Source of the DNA: Methylotenera oryzisoli
Lineage (GTDB): Bacteria; Pseudomonadota; Gammaproteobacteria; Burkholderiales; Methylophilaceae
NCBI GenBank assembly: GCA_945907735.1
Contig: CAMDTL010000004.1
Location: 55,191 to 119,190 of the forward strand
Direction: 5' to 3'
DNA: 64,000 bases
The notes beneath the pieces were generated by a model. That model saw only the letters and a program-made list of their open reading frames with translations. It did not search any database and was not told the origin of the DNA. Positions 60,851 to 64,000 of this stretch are shown here, in pieces (the first letter of the stretch is position 1; the number at the start of each line of letters is the position of its first letter). A program made the translations under genes and the position numbers.

Positions 60851-61174
60851 TTATTTTTTATTGCTTAATGTGTAGCCTGCTTTGCCCCAAGCAAGCACAC
60901 CACCAAGGAGGTTAAATACGTCTTTCACCCCTTTATTCACAGCGAAATCTGCTGCCTGCGCAGACCGCACACCACTGTGGCAGTAAAACACGACAGAATT
61001 TGCATTCATTAATTTTTCGTAATGCAAAGGCAACATAGAAAGCTGAATATGCATCGCACCAGGAATAATGCCGCGTGCGACTTCATCATCGTTACGCACG
61101 TCCACCAAAAGCACTTTTGGTTGGGTGAGGTGGTCAATTAAATCGCTTGCTTCAATTTCAGAATAACTTTTCAT
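60851..61174 (-). CDS. Single-domain rhodanese
   Basis: This is a 107-residue rhodanese with active-site loop YCHSGVRSAQ (Cys near residue 62), preceded by LLVDVRNDDEVARGIIPGAMHI (about 22-43) and followed by LLGGVLAWGKAGY. It transfers sulfur between thiosulfate or persulfides and acceptors. It is cytoplasmic and first of three genes rhd-tusA-dsrE2 on the minus strand with gaps of 17 and 9 bp. Confidence 0.9.
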   Translation of the reverse strand: MKSYSEIEASDLIDHLTQPKVLLVDVRNDDEVARGIIPGAMHIQLSMLPLHYEKLMNANSVVFYCHSGVRSAQAADFAVNKGVKDVFNLLGGVLAWGKAGYTLSNKK

Positions 61175-61269
61175 GTTAACGTCTTAGTAAGTATGCTTAT
61201 TGTACACATGAAATATCAGATGTGAATGCGACCTAGGTTAAGTTTATACCATCGATAGCTTTGAAAGCT

Positions 61270-61743
61270 TTAATCTCTTGCCTGTTGTTTAGAAACCCTC
61301 TTTGCAGTTCCACTGATTCTGTCTGGTGACTCTATGAAACCATCACCATCAATGTTACCTGTCTTCAGAAAATTCACGCTGCTGCCATCAGGAGCCACAT
61401 AATAAGTCCATCGTGCAGTTGGATAAGTGCCGATACCGGTGCAATCTGCTTGAATAGAGTAGGCACCCTTAGTAACCGCCGTAACCCAGCTGCCGTCAAC
61501 AGAAGTTGTCCTCTTCAAGGTCATGCTGCCACGCCCGTCATAAGAAATTAAACCCGACCAAGCCGCTGGCATATAATTGTTTTCACCTGCAGATAATACT
61601 CCGGAAACACTATACATATAGGTGCCTTTTAATGTCTTATTGTTGCAAGAGATTCTGCTATCATCGCCTGCAAATGCTGGTTGAATCAAGCACGATGATA
61701 TCGTGAGAATTGTGCAAATTTTGCTGCCTGTATGTACTCGCAT
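61270..61743 (-). CDS. Secreted protein of unknown function
   Basis: The 157-residue protein has a signal peptide (hydrophobic core about 8-22, cleavage after AFA) and a beta-rich body with LKGTYMYSVSGVLSAG, WSGLISYDGRGSMTLKRT and GAYSIQADCTGIGTYPT. There is one Cys pair (SCNN and DCTG, about residues 33 and 100) that could form a disulfide. The repeated aromatic-Gly strands suggest a small beta-barrel or lipocalin-like domain; I do not recognise a named family. It is the last minus-strand gene, followed by 95 bp to rhd. Confidence 0.7.
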   Translation of the reverse strand: MRVHTGSKICTILTISSCLIQPAFAGDDSRISCNNKTLKGTYMYSVSGVLSAGENNYMPAAWSGLISYDGRGSMTLKRTTSVDGSWVTAVTKGAYSIQADCTGIGTYPTARWTYYVAPDGSSVNFLKTGNIDGDGFIESPDRISGTAKRVSKQQARD

Positions 61744-61986
61744 TTAAAAATCCCCAGTATTTAATCAATACGTGATGAAATAATTCAATATGCCACAAGG
61801 TAGTTTAGTAGCACATTGCCGCCAAACAACTTTCAACTACTATACTGTAGATATGCAAAAACAAACAAGCAAAGTCCCGCAGATTTCGCCATTCAATATG
61901 CCATTAACAGCAAAATTGCAGCATAATTACACTACTTGCCCGTCCACTCATTCAGACCCAGCTCAACTTGAGCTTGAAAGTTTTCT
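61744..61986. other. Divergent gap upstream of rsmB
   Basis: No gene is supported. An 81-codon frame at 61790-62035 runs into rsmB out of frame, has a composition unlike its neighbours and no ribosome site. The stretch must hold the promoter of rsmB and of the secreted protein; I could not identify either with confidence. Confidence 0.5.
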
Positions 61987-63318
61987 TTGTATATTTCCCA
62001 ACAAATCGCTGCAATCGCCGTATCCAATGTATTAGCTGGCCGTAATCTCACGCTGGCCTTGCCCGATGCGCTAAGCAATTACCCGAAGGCAACCCCACAA
62101 CAAAAAGGCGCAGCGGCGGATTTAAGTTATGGCACGTTGCGCTTTTATGGCGAAGTGCATGCGTATTTAACCCTGTTGTTAGAGAAACCGCTGAGCAACG
62201 CGCACATTATGGCGCTTTTGCTGGTGGCGATTTATCAATTGCTGCATGATAAAGCCGATGATTTTACCGTGGTGAATCAAGCAGTCAAAGCCGCGGGTGA
62301 TGCCAAACCACGCTGGGCAAAAGGTTTGGTCAATGGCGTGTTGCGCAACTTTTTACGCCAAAAAGATGCCCTGGCTGAAAAATTAAAAACCGATGAAGTC
62401 GCGCTGTATTCTTATCCACAATGGTGGATAAATAAACTTAAACATCAATACCCTAAAAACTATGACCATGCAGACCAATATCCATGCGGATTTCAGGCCA
62501 TATTAAATACTGGTAATTTGCATCCGCCACTGACTTTACGCGTCAATCGCAGGCTCACCAGCACCGAGGAGTATTTGCAATTATTGGCTCTGCAAGGTGT
62601 TGAGGCAGTGCATCTGGGCGCCGATGCGGTGATGCTGGCGAAGCCAATCCCCGTTGAGCAAATCCCAGGTTTTGCGAACGGTGTGGTTTCGGTGCAAGAT
62701 TATGGTGCGCAGTTGGCGGCGCATTTATTGGATGTTCCAGAAGGCGCACGGGTGTTAGATGCCTGCGCAGCGCCTGGTGGAAAAACGGGACATATTTTAG
62801 AACTAGCGGATGTCTCGCTAACTGCTTTGGATAACGATTCCAGCCGTTTAAGCCGTGTGGAAAGTAACTTAAATCGACTCAATTTGAAAGCTAATTTACA
62901 ACTTGGCGATGCGGCAACTTATAAAGCTGATAAGCCGTTTGATTATATTCTCGCCGATGTGCCGTGTACCGCGTCTGGCATTGTGCGCAGGCATGTGGAT
63001 ATTAAATGGTTGCGGCGCGAGACCGATATTGCAACATTTACGCAACAACAATCGGCAATTTTGCAACAATTGTGGCAATGTTTGGCAAAAAAAGGTAAAT
63101 TACTCTATGTGACTTGTTCGATTTTTAATGAAGAAAATCAACAACAAATCGACAGTTTTTTGCAAATAAATGCGGATGCAACTCAACTATCACTTTCATT
63201 GACTAAGAACGTTGACAACAATATTGATACAAAATATGTTCAAGATGCTAAAAGTGTTCAACTTATTCCAACCAGTCAGCACGATGGCTTTTTTTATGCG
63301 CTACTTGTTAAAAATTAG
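61987..63318 (+). CDS. rsmB: 16S rRNA m5C967 methyltransferase
   Basis: RsmB methylates C967 of 16S rRNA with SAM. The 443-residue protein has an N-terminal NusB-like domain (about 1-140) and a Rossmann methyltransferase domain with LDACAAPGGKTGHILELAD (about 255-273), LADVPCTASGIVRRHVDIKW (about 321-340) and VTCSIFNEEN (about 376-385) holding the two catalytic cysteines. The frame begins after a TGA at 61975; its only early start is TTG at 61987, with a weak GAAAG. It overlaps the DUF4390 gene by 35 bp, the normal pattern upstream of ntrY. Confidence 0.94.
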   Translation: MYISQQIAAIAVSNVLAGRNLTLALPDALSNYPKATPQQKGAAADLSYGTLRFYGEVHAYLTLLLEKPLSNAHIMALLLVAIYQLLHDKADDFTVVNQAVKAAGDAKPRWAKGLVNGVLRNFLRQKDALAEKLKTDEVALYSYPQWWINKLKHQYPKNYDHADQYPCGFQAILNTGNLHPPLTLRVNRRLTSTEEYLQLLALQGVEAVHLGADAVMLAKPIPVEQIPGFANGVVSVQDYGAQLAAHLLDVPEGARVLDACAAPGGKTGHILELADVSLTALDNDSSRLSRVESNLNRLNLKANLQLGDAATYKADKPFDYILADVPCTASGIVRRHVDIKWLRRETDIATFTQQQSAILQQLWQCLAKKGKLLYVTCSIFNEENQQQIDSFLQINADATQLSLSLTKNVDNNIDTKYVQDAKSVQLIPTSQHDGFFYALLVKN

Positions 63319-63856
63319 TGCATTATTGCTGTTGTTGGGTGCAACTACACTAGCCTCTGCCGCCAGTAGCATTAATATTAAAAGCGCAGAATTGCAGCCG
63401 CAAGCCGATTATTACAGTTTGAATGCGAATGTAGATATTAGTTTTGATAAAGAGATCGAGGAAGCCGTAAATAAAGGTGTGCCGCTTACTTTTTTGGTTG
63501 AGTTGCAAATTGTAAGTCCACGGCAATATTGGTTTGATGATGAAATTGTTACTACATCACAAAACATCACCTTGAGTTATCACGCGCTTACTAAGCAGTA
63601 TTTGGTCAATCGCGGCGTACATCAAAAATCATTTGAAACTTTAAGCGAGGCTAAACAAGAGTTGGCACAATTACGTGATTGGCAAGTGGTTGAAAAATCG
63701 TTATTAGCAGAAAATGAAGTCTATAACGTCGCATTGTTGATTCGCTTAGACCAAACCAAACTACCCAAGGCCATTCAAGTCGATACCATCAGCACAGAAA
63801 AATGGAATTTGACCTCACAAAAACTCGAGTGGGCCTTAAAAGACTTAAACAAATAA
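63284..63856 (+). CDS. DUF4390 secreted protein
   Basis: The protein of about 190 residues has a signal peptide (RYLLKISALLLLLGATTLASA) and a beta-rich periplasmic domain with YYSLNANVDISFDKEIEEAV, VELQIVSPRQYWFDDE, TLSYHALTKQYLVNRG and VEKSLLAENEVYNVALLIRL (about 45-160). The DUF4390 family is regularly encoded between rsmB and the ntrY kinase in betaproteobacteria. The ATG at 63284 is the likeliest of several in-frame starts; 63296 is possible. The function is unknown. Confidence 0.85.
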   Translation: MAFFMRYLLKISALLLLLGATTLASAASSINIKSAELQPQADYYSLNANVDISFDKEIEEAVNKGVPLTFLVELQIVSPRQYWFDDEIVTTSQNITLSYHALTKQYLVNRGVHQKSFETLSEAKQELAQLRDWQVVEKSLLAENEVYNVALLIRLDQTKLPKAIQVDTISTEKWNLTSQKLEWALKDLNK

Positions 63857-63875
63857 TGCAATACTTTTGTAAGTT

Positions 63876-64000
63876 ATGAGATACATTTTATTTGTCAGTG
63901 CTGCGTTGGGGCTGATATTATTATATCTGCTTTCGCTGGCAAGCGCCAACACCGCCATTTCTGGCGATTATTACAAAATTTTGTTGTACATTAATATTGC
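63876..64000 (+). CDS. ntrY: NtrY-type sensor histidine kinase (N-terminal end only)
   Basis: An ATG 19 bp after the DUF4390 stop starts MRYILFVSAALGLILLYLLS and continues with ANTAISGDYYKIL to the window edge. The first helix and the SLASANTA segment resemble the N-terminal membrane region of NtrY, the kinase of the NtrYX pair involved in nitrogen and redox response. The rsmB-DUF4390-ntrY order supports it. No kinase domain can be seen, so the call is contextual. Confidence 0.7.
   Translation, partial: MRYILFVSAALGLILLYLLSLASANTAISGDYYKILLYINI

Noticed and set aside
61790..62035. An 81-codon frame before rsmB
   Set aside because: It overlaps rsmB in another frame, has no ribosome site and an unnatural composition.

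Overview
The window looks like a chromosomal core region of a Gram-negative betaproteobacterium, most likely of the order Nitrosomonadales and plausibly a methylotroph of the Methylophilaceae. This rests on gene content and order as I know them from that group: rpe-gph-trpEG beside hemB, metX-metW, rsmB-DUF4390-ntrY, glnK-amtB behind a sigma-54 promoter, a proteobacterial-type gshA-gshB pair, and mreBCD-mrdA-rodA-rlpA-dac-ybeD-lipBA in one run. Base composition is moderate and fairly even. I saw no tRNA, rRNA, CRISPR array, prophage or insertion sequence; nearly all of it is housekeeping DNA. The genus is inference.

Layout. 1-2422 (minus strand): the end of a membrane-protein gene, homoserine kinase thrB, a DUF2782 gene and a LOG-family phosphoribohydrolase. 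2443-5214 (plus): polA, carrying a palindromic repeat in frame. 5215-5616: a convergent intergenic region rich in hairpins. 5617-13013 (minus): rpe, gph, trpE, trpG, trpD, a YkgJ-type cysteine-cluster gene, trpC and hemB. 13183-20251 (plus): hemA-prfA-prmC, metX-metW, an AmpG-like transporter and a DUF1223 protein. 20372-26804: a degenerate M48 peptidase and xthA (minus), pyrE and a doubly frameshifted DUF4124 gene (plus), and gatCAB (minus). 26988-42544 (plus): a long unidirectional run from mreB to lysA and a small lipoprotein, covering rod-shape determination, peptidoglycan remodelling, lipoate and glutathione synthesis, and an apbE/NusG-II/Gx cassette. 42617-47830: purU (minus), ispH-nudB-nadA-HIT (plus), then a 2Fe-2S protein and a TonB-like protein (minus). 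47851-54795 (minus): ubiK, comM, metH and mpl. 54914-56872 (plus): a sigma-54 promoter, glnK, amtB and a strong terminator. 57197-60046: valS. 60123-61743 (minus): a rhodanese/TusA/DsrE2 sulfur-transfer set and an orphan secreted protein. 61987-64000 (plus): rsmB, a DUF4390 gene and the start of ntrY.

How the genes work together. Chorismate is converted to indole-glycerol phosphate by TrpEGDC; trpFBA lie elsewhere. Methionine synthesis is represented by MetX/MetW at the entry and cobalamin-dependent MetH at the last step. HemA and HemB are early tetrapyrrole steps. PrfA and its methylase PrmC are adjacent. Envelope growth genes are concentrated between 26988 and 34700, with muropeptide recycling functions (an AmpG-like permease and Mpl) elsewhere. 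Nitrogen control appears as glnK-amtB and ntrY.

Points that most deserve a second look are the repeat inside polA, an 18-bp perfect hairpin across the HIT stop codon, the Arg-for-His change in the M48 zinc motif, the apbE/NusG-II/Gx cassette without visible flavoprotein partners, and the structured polA-hemB intergenic region. I did not find convincing evidence of a wholly new multi-gene system.
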